Source: Lactobacillus sp. UBA5815
GTDB lineage: Bacteria; Bacillota; Bacilli; Lactobacillales; Lactobacillaceae
DNA length: 16,618 bases
Assembly (NCBI GenBank): GCA_002417825.1
Contig: DICX01000091.1
Location: forward strand, 1-16,618
Direction of reading: 5' to 3'
Shown: one piece after another, positions 5,215 through 12,209 of the stretch
Numbering within the stretch: the stretch's first letter is position 1
Layout of the letters: the number at the start of each line of letters is the position of its first letter
The notes under the pieces: model-generated
Databases searched by the model: none
Told to the model about the DNA's origin: nothing
Seen by the model: only the letters and a program-made list of their open reading frames with translations
Translations under genes and position numbers: made by a program

Positions 5215-6150
5215 ATGAAAAAGAATAAAAAAAGAAATCATCGTTTAATTTCTTTGCATCAACAATCAGTGTTACAAAATATTGGTTGGTTCTTGTTGGG
5301 AACAGTTTTTATGTTACTGCCGTTCTTCTATTATAGTTCTACTTGGGGCTTATCTCTTCATACGTTGATCATCATTTCATTGATATCGATACTAGTCAAT
5401 AGTGTGGGACAAGGTATGGTCATGGCATGGGATCTGTCGCCAGAATTCAAATTATTGCCTTTAGTGGGTGGGCTTTGTGTCATTGCCGCGCTTTCACACC
5501 TGTTTTCAGATTCAGAATATATGGCAGCTTTGACAGCTTGGCTTTTTTCCGGTACAGGTAGCAGGGTATTTCTAAGCTATGTCATCGAACACTTCATACA
5601 ACGGCATATGATGTCCAAGCATCATAGAAAAGAACTCAAACAGCCAAGTTATGAAAATTGCCTGATTAGCCCAGATACGCAACATGCCTTGAGCCGATTC
5701 GACACGATTAAGGCGCATGGTTCAGGTGTGATGAGCCTGTTTCTCAATGGTGGGATTCGGTTTGATGTGTGTTGCACCGGACCTGAATTATTCTCAGTTT
5801 TTTTCACGCAATATCAACCACAAGGCTTTGAGTTGCACGAGGAAATCTGGCAAGGGACAGCTGCTGCTGATTCAGATCATCTTCATGAAATGATTCACGT
5901 CAATTTTTGGGGTAACAAAAAGAAAAATCTTTTCCCCAACGCGGTTTATCCCCGCGAATTGTTCATCAATCATACACAAGCACGTGAAAGCATGATTCAA
6001 TGTATCGAACATCGCACACGTGATGCCGCTCTTGTATGGCAAAATGAGCGTACCAGTTCAAATGCCATCACTGTCCCAGCCCTTCCTGAAGTACCCACAG
6101 CATGGAAACAAGCATTGTGGCAACAGGCAGAAATAAGGCCATATCGCTGA
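5215..6150 (+). CDS. Four-helix membrane protein with cytoplasmic C-terminal domain, unknown
   Basis: The 311-residue protein is not one I recognise. A very basic start (MKKNKKRNHR) is followed by four predicted transmembrane segments at about 22-40, 48-70, 79-97 and 102-126. A soluble domain of some 170 residues follows, rich in His, Trp and Phe, and cytoplasmic by the positive-inside rule. It includes cysteines at 149, 186, 187 and 263 and a histidine-rich stretch DHLHEMIHVNFW (221-232), but no motif I can assign. The start at ATG 5215 has GAGGT (5204-5208) six bases upstream. The gene is transcribed away from the OhrR-like regulator, and its promoter overlaps a dyad shared with that operon, so redox-linked control is possible (inference). 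No clear terminator follows. The reading frame is certain; the function is not. Confidence 0.85.
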   Translation: MKKNKKRNHRLISLHQQSVLQNIGWFLLGTVFMLLPFFYYSSTWGLSLHTLIIISLISILVNSVGQGMVMAWDLSPEFKLLPLVGGLCVIAALSHLFSDSEYMAALTAWLFSGTGSRVFLSYVIEHFIQRHMMSKHHRKELKQPSYENCLISPDTQHALSRFDTIKAHGSGVMSLFLNGGIRFDVCCTGPELFSVFFTQYQPQGFELHEEIWQGTAAADSDHLHEMIHVNFWGNKKKNLFPNAVYPRELFINHTQARESMIQCIEHRTRDAALVWQNERTSSNAITVPALPEVPTAWKQALWQQAEIRPYR

Positions 6151-6283
6151 ACTTTATTTTCAACCGTGTAATTAGATCATAGTGTTGGTTGCATAAAACA
6201 AAACAAGAAATTTATATATCATCACAGCCACCACCATCAAAAATTGATACTATTGGGCACTGACTCTTTTTATCATATTTTGA

Positions 6284-6312
6284 TTTCGATAGCTAAAAAG
6301 TCATTTTATAAT
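6284..6312 (+). promoter_or_regulatory. Promoter before the small membrane protein genes
   Basis: A perfect TATAAT (6307-6312) has a weak TTTCGA (6284-6289) 17 bases upstream, inside the AT-rich gap 6151-6405. The leader would be about 85 bases. Confidence 0.45.
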
Positions 6313-6405
6313 ATCATAGTATTTAGCATTACAGCGAAACGATAAAGCAGGATAGATGACAAATTGAGCATGATGCAATTATTTTATTGAGAGTGGGTCA
6401 TCACT

Positions 6406-6630
6406 ATGGCAAACAAAGAGTTTGAAAAGTGGTATCGAAAACGAAAGCGACAAAAACTTTATCTCTTTTTAGAGTTGATCTGGTTTACCATCATGTATTT
6501 TTCCATTCTTTTTGATTTTTCCTTTTTCGTTTTTGACTTAAAACTAACCACCTGCTTGGTCCTTTTTTTATTTTTGATTGAATTAATCCAAATCTGCCAT
6601 GAAAAGAACCACAAAAAAGCGAAAAAATAA
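6406..6630 (+). CDS. Small two-helix membrane protein, function unknown
   Basis: A 74-residue protein with a strongly basic start (YRKRKRQK, about 10-17), two hydrophobic segments (about 18-38 and 42-62, rich in Phe and Leu) and a basic tail (KNHKKAKK). The charge pattern places both ends in the cytoplasm. I cannot assign it to a family. ATG 6406 is preceded by a weak GAGAGTGGG 9-17 bases upstream. Genes like this are common beside membrane-stress or bacteriocin loci, but nothing here shows such a role. It probably shares a transcript with the tiny ORF that follows, ending at the terminator at 6834-6873. Confidence 0.6.
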   Translation: MANKEFEKWYRKRKRQKLYLFLELIWFTIMYFSILFDFSFFVFDLKLTTCLVLFLFLIELIQICHEKNHKKAKK

Positions 6631-6694
6631 GTTTTTCAAACTAAAATGCTCAGCTCGTAAAAGGATTGCTTATGCTTGCGAGAGAGACATTCAA

Positions 6695-6826
6695 ATGGAA
6701 AATCATATCGTTGCAATCGTGTTAAAAATTCTAGGGTCATTGCTTATCTTAGACATGAGATTTTGGTACACGATCAACGCTGATTCAGAAATCAATACGA
6801 TTGAAAACATAATGTCAAAAAGATAA
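6695..6826 (+). CDS. 43-residue single-helix membrane peptide, function unknown
   Basis: The peptide begins MENHIVAIVLKILGSLLIL, one hydrophobic helix of about 18 residues, then a polar tail of 24 residues (NADSEINTIENIMSKR). The start at ATG 6695 is preferred because GAGAGAG lies eight bases upstream. A longer in-frame version from 6599 would overlap the previous gene by 32 bases and add a very basic, unlikely N-terminus. It stops at 6826, eight bases before a strong terminator, which suits the last gene of a small operon with 6406-6630. No family was recognised. Confidence 0.45.
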   Translation: MENHIVAIVLKILGSLLILDMRFWYTINADSEINTIENIMSKR

Positions 6827-6833
6827 TGCATTG

Positions 6834-6873
6834 AAAAAGACAGCAGTCACTTAAATTCACTGCTGTCTTTTTT
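6834..6873 (+). terminator. Strong terminator after the small membrane genes
   Basis: AAAAAGACAGCAGT (6834-6847) pairs perfectly with ACTGCTGTCTTTTT (6859-6872) around an 11-base loop and runs into six T. The A-rich left arm makes it usable leftward too. Confidence 0.92.
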
Positions 6874-6925
6874 ACGTTAACACTTAAAATTGGTCGTACA
6901 CTAATCGATTCAGATTTAAATCATC

Positions 6926-7123
6926 TTAACGAGACATCAAAAAGACGTTATGTTGATCAGAATTTTCTTCAACATATTTGTGCATCTGATTTTTAATCAT
7001 AACTCTCAAAAGCCCTCTGATCAGCTGATGCAACCTCTGGTTGCGACCTTGTAACGCTAGCCGCAACAGAACTTCAAGATATGCACTTTGCAAGCTGCGA
7101 GACTTTTTATAAGCTATTCTCAT
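6926..7123 (-). CDS. Doubtful 65-codon ORF opposite to its neighbours
   Basis: This ORF fills most of the gap between the terminator ending at 6873 and the HTH-ABC gene at 7164. The product would be a basic, helical, soluble peptide (MRIAYKKSRSLQSAYLEVLL, ending EENSDQHNVFLMSR) with no cysteine and no motif I recognise. No ribosome binding site precedes its ATG at 7123 and no promoter was found for it, so it may be noncoding. Outside it, bases 6874-7163 hold only AT-rich DNA and a distant AAAGGA (7145-7150) for the next gene. Confidence 0.25.
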   Translation of the reverse strand: MRIAYKKSRSLQSAYLEVLLRLALQGRNQRLHQLIRGLLRVMIKNQMHKYVEENSDQHNVFLMSR

Positions 7124-7163
7124 ATCGACAATAGCAACGAGCAGAAAGGAATCGACTTAAAAC

Positions 7164-7550
7164 ATGGACAACATCTTCAGTTCGCAGTTACGTAAACTGC
7201 GACAACAAAAAAAGCTTTCCCAAGAAGCGTTGGCAAGAAAAATGGGTGTTACGCGCCAAACCATCTCTAAATGGGAAACAGGCGAAGCCGAGCCAAATAT
7301 TGAAAGACTTCTTGCCTTAGCAAGATTATTCGGCACGAACTTGACCTATTTAACCACAGGAAATTCACCTACAGATAAAATCCTTTTAGAAATCGATCAC
7401 TTATCCATGAATTTCGATCATCCAGTTTTATCCGATGTGAGCTTAACCATTCACAATCATGAAAGGATTGCCTTACTGGGAAGCAATGGTGCGGGGAAAT
7501 CGACATTGATCAATTTGATCACGTCCTTCTTCAGGAACCATCACGCGTAA
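7164..7550 (+). CDS. XRE HTH domain fused to start of ABC ATPase, cut by frameshift
   Basis: The 128-residue product starts with a Cro/C1-type helix-turn-helix (about residues 7-64; SQEALARKMGVTRQTISKWE at 19-38 is the textbook pattern). From residue 74 it continues as an ABC transporter ATPase: ILLEIDHLSMNF, then Walker A GSNGAGKST at 106-114. After ITSF (about base 7529) the frame is lost, and eight out-of-frame codons lead to TAA at 7548-7550. The rest of the ATPase follows one frame over. Alone, this part could still bind DNA, but it lacks Q-loop, signature and Walker B. ATG 7164 is the start because an in-frame TAA lies six bases upstream. AAAGGA is 13 bases away, a long gap. An intact ancestor would be a regulator-ATPase fusion paired with the permease at 8040. 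Confidence 0.88.
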   Translation: MDNIFSSQLRKLRQQKKLSQEALARKMGVTRQTISKWETGEAEPNIERLLALARLFGTNLTYLTTGNSPTDKILLEIDHLSMNFDHPVLSDVSLTIHNHERIALLGSNGAGKSTLINLITSFFRNHHA

Positions 7551-8043
7551 TTTTGATCCTCATACAGAATTAACCGTCATGCTTCAAGAAAATTATTTAT
7601 TGAATGATTTAACGGTCAATGAACAGCTTCAACTGATCGCTGCCACTAAAAAATTGAATCTTTCTCAATACATCACAGAATTACTTGATTCATTTCAGTT
7701 GACTGATCAAAGGCATAAATTGATTGCAAAACTATCTGGTGGTCAAAAACGAAAAGTAGCACTTCTTTTAGCTTTGCTGGGAAACGCAGAACTTCGGATT
7801 TTCGACGAGCCTACCACTGGCATGGATTTAGAGTCTATCGACCTTTTTTGGTCTTACTTAGAGCAGATAACCAGCAGTGTGATCGTGATCACACACGATT
7901 TTAATCAGATTGATAAGTTTTTTACACGCGTGATTTTATTGAAAGATGGTCATATCGCTGAAGAAGCTGAGGTTGCAAGGATTCATTCGAACAATCAAAC
8001 GATTGAATCTTGGTATCGGAATCAAAACGGAGGTCAACGATGA
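7531..8043 (+). pseudogene. C-terminal remainder of the frameshifted HTH-ABC ATPase
   Basis: Homology resumes at base 7531 with SGTITRNFDPHTELTVMLQ, which carries the Q-loop. The signature LSGGQKRK, Walker B ELRIFDEP and switch histidine in VITHDF follow. All nucleotide-binding motifs except Walker A are here, so neither fragment alone can be a working ATPase. The first in-frame ATG (7579) lies inside the Q-loop region and has no ribosome binding site. Between Walker A and SG, this family normally has 12 residues (36 bases) after GKST; only 25 bases are present. The break is thus best explained by loss of 11 bases. A sequencing error or recoding cannot be excluded. The stop codon overlaps the permease start (ATGA), the usual coupling in such operons. 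Confidence 0.8.
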
Positions 8044-8768
8044 TTTTATATTTACAGCTAAAAGAAACCTGTCGGAACAAACGATTTATTTTATTCACTC
8101 TGATATTCCCTGTCCTCTGGTTTCTGTTCATGCTCAACTTGTCAAAATCCTCAAACTTCTACTCAAAATCGTTTACGGAATTATACATCATCACCTCATG
8201 CTTGATGGGAGTCAGTGGCAATTCTGTTGTTTCATTTGCTGCTGCAATCGGCAAATCCCGAAAATTTTACCGACTTCAAGATAAGATTTCACTGTATTCT
8301 TCCAAAAAATATCTAGTCGATCAACTGAAATCACAATTGATTTTGAATGCTCTGATCTGTCTCGTCGTCTTAGCCGCTGCCCTTTTGTCAAATCAGTTAC
8401 GGTTCACAGCCAGTCTTGGCGTGTCACTCTTGATCATCACGATCATGGGAATCTATCTCAGTATACTTGGCTATCTATTGGGAATCTGCCTCGATACCAA
8501 AACCATTCAGGCGCTTTCTTTCCCAATCATGACGGTGATCATGTTCTTATTCATTCCATTTTACACTTGGTTATCAGGAGCTTTTGCTGACACGATGACC
8601 AACATCCAAAAACTTTTCCCCGGCTACTATCTTTATGTGATCATGCAGCAACTATTCGATCACCTGAATCCTTGGACAAGCCTACTAAAATTTAGCGTCA
8701 TCCTTCTTGCGACTGGATTCATTTTTCTCGTCACGATTCGAATCGCACAGACAAAATATGAGCGCTAA
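8040..8768 (+). CDS. ABC-2 type transporter permease
   Basis: A 242-residue integral membrane protein, the permease partner of the preceding ABC ATPase. It starts MILYLQLKETCRNKRFIL, with the N-terminal amphipathic stretch typical of ABC-2 permeases. About six hydrophobic segments follow (near 19-35, 50-70, 100-118, 128-150, 160-183 and 218-236). SFPIMTVIMFLFIPFYTWLSG and the late KLFPGYYL stretch fit the family. GGAGG (8029-8033) six bases before ATG 8040, and the overlap of that ATG with the ATPase stop, decide the start; an upstream in-frame start at 8010 lacks support. The substrate is unknown; relatives export peptides, drugs or lipids, sometimes for self-protection. Because the ATPase gene is frameshifted, transport may be lost or depend on another ATPase. 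Confidence 0.9.
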   Translation: MILYLQLKETCRNKRFILFTLIFPVLWFLFMLNLSKSSNFYSKSFTELYIITSCLMGVSGNSVVSFAAAIGKSRKFYRLQDKISLYSSKKYLVDQLKSQLILNALICLVVLAAALLSNQLRFTASLGVSLLIITIMGIYLSILGYLLGICLDTKTIQALSFPIMTVIMFLFIPFYTWLSGAFADTMTNIQKLFPGYYLYVIMQQLFDHLNPWTSLLKFSVILLATGFIFLVTIRIAQTKYER

Positions 8769-8780
8769 AAGCAGTCATTC

Positions 8781-8826
8781 AAAAAAGGACCAAGGTCATT
8801 TTTATGATCTTGATCCTTTTTTATGA
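8781..8826. terminator. Bidirectional terminator between permease and nitroreductase
   Basis: The arms 8787-8799 and 8804-8816 pair (GGACCAAGGTCAT with ATGATCTTGATCC, one mismatch and one G-T pair) and are flanked by six A on the left and six T on the right. It lies between two converging genes and can serve both. Confidence 0.88.
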
Positions 8827-8834
8827 TCAAACAC

Positions 8835-9602
8835 TTAGTCTTTGGTTTGTGCGACCAAAAATCCTTGAGATTGGATATTGTTCAACAGATCTGCCCTGAT
8901 GTGGTGACCCCGATTCACCTCAGAAGTGATGTGATGCGTAAAAGTCTCATCTCGACTATTGGAACTTCTGTTCTGATAGTAAGCTTGCAATAACTGATCA
9001 TATTGCTGCAACGCGGTCTGATCAGCTGGCAATTGATAGCGCTCTTGGAAGTAAATTTCTTCTTTTGGCAGTCTCGGCTTCAATTCCGGCTGGTCATCAG
9101 GATACCCAATAGCGATTCCCAGCAATGGAAAAGTCAGCTGCGGCAGTCCTAAAAGATTGATGATTTTTTTCGAATCGTTCAAGATACTGCCCATGATGGT
9201 CGCGCCCAGTCCCATGCTCTCTGCTGCAACCATGATGTTTTCGGTTGCAATCGAAGCATCAAAGACTGACGCCAGAAATTTATCCGTCGTATGCAATAAA
9301 AATGGATCCGCATTTTGTGCCTTTGCGATTTGAAGATTGCGATACTGATCCGCCACCATCACGAAATAATGGGCACTTTCCAACAACCATGGGTGTCCAG
9401 TGATCTTGGCAAATTCTTCAAGTACATGACGATCGGTGACACTGATGATCGAATACTGTTGTGAAAAAGTACTCGTCGACGCGTGTTGTGCGGCTTCGAT
9501 CAACTCATCGATCTGTGCGTCCGTCAGTTTTTTATTCTTAAAGTGACGAATACTGCGATGATTTAGTAATTGTTCAACGATTGGATTCGTAATAGATGAC
9601 AT
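8835..9602 (-). CDS. NfsA/FRP-like FMN-dependent nitroreductase
   Basis: This 255-residue flavoprotein should reduce nitro compounds, quinones or flavins with NAD(P)H. LLNHRSIRHF near residue 13 is the FMN phosphate-binding start of the family. AAQHASTSTFSQQYSIISV matches the NfsA-type second block. ENIMVAAESMGLGATIMGSI forms the core helix, and GIAIGYPDDQPELKPRLP is the family's characteristic late motif. The start is ATG 9602, with AAGGAGG eight bases upstream. A longer reading to 9698 would begin upstream of the promoter identified at 9632-9661, so it is rejected. The gene is divergent from the AraC-type regulator at 9834, which may control it (inference). The natural substrate is unknown. 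Confidence 0.92.
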   Translation of the reverse strand: MSSITNPIVEQLLNHRSIRHFKNKKLTDAQIDELIEAAQHASTSTFSQQYSIISVTDRHVLEEFAKITGHPWLLESAHYFVMVADQYRNLQIAKAQNADPFLLHTTDKFLASVFDASIATENIMVAAESMGLGATIMGSILNDSKKIINLLGLPQLTFPLLGIAIGYPDDQPELKPRLPKEEIYFQERYQLPADQTALQQYDQLLQAYYQNRSSNSRDETFTHHITSEVNRGHHIRADLLNNIQSQGFLVAQTKD

Positions 9603-9631
9603 TATGATTTCCTCCTTGATCCAGAGTATCA

Positions 9632-9661
9632 ATTCTAGTCTCCGGTAATCGTCACTGTCAA
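9632..9661 (-). promoter_or_regulatory. Promoter of the nitroreductase gene
   Basis: Read leftward: consensus TTGACA (9656-9661), 18 bases, TAGAAT (9632-9637). Transcription would begin near 9625, just ahead of the AAGGAGG ribosome binding site. Confidence 0.75.
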
Positions 9662-9769
9662 AGAAAGTCCCTTGTTTGCAAAACATGAAACGAAGCATAA
9701 ACTTTAATTTTTTTCAAAAATATGGCGATATGATCACTTTCAGCGATGCTCTTGGTTCACATTTAACCG

Positions 9770-9782
9770 CTTACATAGTAAG
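9770..9782. promoter_or_regulatory. Dyad upstream of the AraC-type gene
   Basis: CTTAC-ATA-GTAAG is a perfect 5-3-5 dyad, 52 bases before the AraC-type start codon. It could be a repressor site. AraC proteins themselves more often bind direct repeats. Confidence 0.35.
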
Positions 9783-9833
9783 ATTTAGTCGCAACCCACA
9801 ATCAAAATAGAAAATGAAACTAGGGCATCAATC

Positions 9834-10856
9834 ATGTCACCATCTGTTTTAAAGCAACTAGCACGTTTGACTCCGATTGAAAATCAGCAAAAAAATCAGC
9901 ATATTTTCAGTGACGATATTCCACCGAGCGCCATTGACCTTCAAAAAACGGAAGCCGTCAACGTGCCTGTTTTAAATGACTATTTTTTCAAGGACCATCC
10001 TATTTATGTCAGCAAGCACAACCGATTCGCGCCTTACCCGCTGCACAGCCATCAATTTTTTGAAATAAATTATATGCTGCAAGGACATGCAGATGAATTC
10101 GTCGATAGTGATCGGGTGCGGTTGTCTCAAGGTGATGTCTTGCTATTGAATATGGGCAGTAAACATGCAATCGACAGACTAGATGAAAACGATCTGCTGA
10201 TCAACGTGCTGCTTCGCGATCGCAATCTGTCATTAGATCTCTTGAGTCAAATTCAGAGTCAGCAAAGCGTCCTTGATGACTTCATGATCAATCGTTTAAA
10301 AGAGAAAAAGGAAGAAAAGCATTACTTGCTTTTTCGTAGTGGGACCAACGACATTCAAATAACGTTGTCGCGGATCATCGAAGAATATTTCCAACCACAA
10401 ACTTTCAGCGATACGATCATTCAAGCTGAGTTGACGATTCTAATGGCTGAATTGGTCCGTCGTTATCAGCCAACGATTGCTGCACCATCTCCTGCTCAAA
10501 AATTAGCTATCGAGATCTTACACGACATCCACGATCATTATCGGGAGCTCTCTCTTGAAGATTTGGCTGCAAAATATACTTATAACAAAAATTACCTCGG
10601 TAATCTTTTTTCCAAAGAGGTAGGCAAAACGTTCTCTCAAGCGTTAACACAAGAACGTTTGATCAACGCAAGGCGGCTGATTCAAAACACCTCAGAGCCG
10701 ATCAGCGAAATCTGCCTAGAAGTCGGGATTCGCAACAAGAGCTTCTTTTACCACAAGTATCGCGAACTTTTTAACCGAACACCCAAACAAGACCGTCAAA
10801 CCAAAGGCAATCATGTTTCATTAGATCACAATAAGCTGCCACTCACGATTCTGTGA
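9834..10856 (+). CDS. AraC family transcriptional regulator with cupin sensor domain
   Basis: This 340-residue protein has a cupin-like ligand domain and a C-terminal AraC DNA-binding domain. The sensor region (about 55-130) includes PYPLHSHQFFEINYMLQG, the typical HxH start of AraC cupins, and LSQGDVLLLNMGSKHAI. The two helix-turn-helix motifs lie at about 239-260 (LSLEDLAAKYTYNKNYLGNLFS) and 288-311. The second is followed by the canonical ending FFYHKYRELFNRTP. About 45 residues precede the cupin, and a 20-residue tail follows the DNA-binding domain; both are somewhat longer than usual. Such regulators often respond to sugars in Firmicutes. The start at ATG 9834 is preceded only by a weak AGGG. 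Divergent placement suggests control of the nitroreductase, and the alcohol dehydrogenase 192 bases downstream is another candidate target (inference). Confidence 0.92.
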   Translation: MSPSVLKQLARLTPIENQQKNQHIFSDDIPPSAIDLQKTEAVNVPVLNDYFFKDHPIYVSKHNRFAPYPLHSHQFFEINYMLQGHADEFVDSDRVRLSQGDVLLLNMGSKHAIDRLDENDLLINVLLRDRNLSLDLLSQIQSQQSVLDDFMINRLKEKKEEKHYLLFRSGTNDIQITLSRIIEEYFQPQTFSDTIIQAELTILMAELVRRYQPTIAAPSPAQKLAIEILHDIHDHYRELSLEDLAAKYTYNKNYLGNLFSKEVGKTFSQALTQERLINARRLIQNTSEPISEICLEVGIRNKSFFYHKYRELFNRTPKQDRQTKGNHVSLDHNKLPLTIL

Positions 10857-10897
10857 ATTTGTCCCAATGCCATGTTCACAATGAATCCCTTGTGTTT

Positions 10898-10920
10898 CAA
10901 TAAATAAAGCGCTTTTATTG
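10898..10920. promoter_or_regulatory. Inverted repeat with cre-like centre before the alcohol dehydrogenase
   Basis: CAATAAA (10898-10904) and TTTATTG (10914-10920) form a perfect dyad around TAAAGCGCT. The central AAAGCGCTTT is itself palindromic and resembles catabolite-response elements (TGWAANCGNTNWCA), though it lacks the outer TG and CA. Control by CcpA is possible but unproven. Confidence 0.35.
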
Positions 10921-10954
10921 TGAAAAATATCAGTGTCGATTCAGCTCAGTAACA

Positions 10955-10968
10955 GATATACGCATATC
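10955..10968. promoter_or_regulatory. Dyad upstream of the alcohol dehydrogenase -35 box
   Basis: GATAT-ACGC-ATATC is a 5-4-5 dyad ending 12 bases before the TTGACA at 10981, a usual place for an activator or upstream operator. Confidence 0.35.
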
Positions 10969-10980
10969 ATCATACGATGC

Positions 10981-11010
10981 TTGACAATATTTTCATCTGT
11001 GAAAGAATTA
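10981..11010 (+). promoter_or_regulatory. Promoter of the alcohol dehydrogenase gene
   Basis: A consensus TTGACA (10981-10986) is followed 17-18 bases later by a weak -10 (AGAATT or GAATTA, 11004-11010). The poor -10 fits a promoter that needs an activator. Confidence 0.5.
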
Positions 11011-11048
11011 ACGTGTAATCAGTTCATGTGAGTAAGGGAGAGATTTTT

Positions 11049-12170
11049 ATGAAGATCAAAGCAGCTGTTGTTGATGAAAAAAGCGCCGATTTTGAAATCC
11101 GAGACGACATTGAGCTCGCACCAATGGGTCCAGACGATCTGCAAGTTCATATGGTGGCCACTGGAATCTGCCACTCGGATGAAGCACTGCGAATCGGTGA
11201 CGCTGTCATCGGCTATCCAATCGTACTTGGCCACGAAGGTTCTGGTATCGTTGAAAAAGTTGGCCCAGAAGTCACCCAATTCAAGCCAGGCGACCATGTC
11301 GTATTGAGCTTTTACGCTTGTGGCAATTGCAAAAACTGTTTAAAGGGCATCCCGACACAATGCTTGAACTACTCACACAACAACCTATCTGGCACACGTC
11401 CAGATGGTTCTGCTCACTTCACCGAAAACGGCAAGCCAGTCGCCGACATGTTCGATCAAAGTTCTTTCACGACGACGACGATTGTCCGTGAACGCAATGC
11501 CGTCAAAGTTGACAAAGACTTAGACCTTCGCAAACTTGGGCCTCTGGGCTGTGGCTACGTGACAGGTTCAGGCACCGTTTTGAACACGCTGAAGCCAAAG
11601 CCTGGCGACACCATCGCCGTGACAGGTACTGGCGCTGTCGGTCTTGCAGCAATGATGGCTGGCAAGATTTCTGGCTGCACCAAGGTCATTGCGATCGATA
11701 TCGTCGATTCACGTCTTGAGCTCGCAAAAGAACTTGGCGCAACAGACATCGTCAACAGCAAAAATGAAGACCCGGTTGAAGCCGTTAAGAAACTCACCGG
11801 CGGATACGGCGTTGACTGGGCAGTAGATACCACAGGTGTCAAACCTGTTATGGAAAACTCGATCAAGATGCTGGCACAAGGCGGAACGACTGCAACGATC
11901 GCCGTGACCCCACACCATATCGATGTCGACACTTGGAACGACCTTTGCGTCAATGATAAAAAGATCGTCGGCGTCAACATGGGCGATTCGATTCCACAAA
12001 TCGACGTGCCACGTTTGATTGAATTCTACAAGCAAGGTGCGTTCGACTTTGACAAGACCGAAAAATTCTACAAATTCGATCAAATCAATGAAGCCAACGC
12101 AGACTCACGCTCTGGAAAGACCATCAAGCCAGTACTCGTGATCGACGAAGACTACGTTCCCGGCAAATAA
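11049..12170 (+). CDS. Zinc-dependent NAD alcohol dehydrogenase (aryl-alcohol/class III-like)
   Basis: This 373-residue MDR enzyme interconverts alcohols and aldehydes or ketones. Catalytic zinc ligands are C41 (GICHSD), H62 (GHEG) and C168 (LGCGYVTG). The structural zinc uses C91, C94, C97 and C105, in the exact C-x2-C-x2-C-x7-C spacing. The Rossmann loop is TGTGAVGLAA (192-201). An acidic residue, D217 in VIAID, points to NAD rather than NADP. The layout resembles aryl-alcohol (benzyl-alcohol) dehydrogenases, but substrate cannot be read off. The start is ATG 11049, with GGGAGAG six bases upstream, rather than an earlier GTG at 11028. Codon choice is strongly biased (GGC, AAC, TTC, AAG; few rare codons) and unlike the neighbours, which suggests high expression. 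Upstream are a cre-like dyad and a TTGACA box. Confidence 0.95.
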   Translation: MKIKAAVVDEKSADFEIRDDIELAPMGPDDLQVHMVATGICHSDEALRIGDAVIGYPIVLGHEGSGIVEKVGPEVTQFKPGDHVVLSFYACGNCKNCLKGIPTQCLNYSHNNLSGTRPDGSAHFTENGKPVADMFDQSSFTTTTIVRERNAVKVDKDLDLRKLGPLGCGYVTGSGTVLNTLKPKPGDTIAVTGTGAVGLAAMMAGKISGCTKVIAIDIVDSRLELAKELGATDIVNSKNEDPVEAVKKLTGGYGVDWAVDTTGVKPVMENSIKMLAQGGTTATIAVTPHHIDVDTWNDLCVNDKKIVGVNMGDSIPQIDVPRLIEFYKQGAFDFDKTEKFYKFDQINEANADSRSGKTIKPVLVIDEDYVPGK

Positions 12171-12209
12171 TAAAATTTTGATTTCCTACCTTCAATTCTA
12201 ATACATGAC

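Noticed and set aside
6599..6694. Longer start for the 43-residue membrane peptide
   Set aside because: It overlaps the previous gene, lacks a ribosome binding site and adds a very basic stretch unlike a membrane peptide start.
7922..8284. ORFs 7922-8137 (leftward) and 7946-8284 (rightward)
   Set aside because: They overlap the ATPase remainder and permease, which carry clear family motifs in other frames.
9603..9698. 32-residue N-terminal extension of the nitroreductase
   Set aside because: It would begin upstream of the TTGACA/TAGAAT promoter and read through the AAGGAGG site; the family starts near MSSITNPIVEQL.
11555..12083. Leftward ORFs opposite the alcohol dehydrogenase
   Set aside because: Long open frames opposite a codon-biased gene are expected; no start signals or domains.
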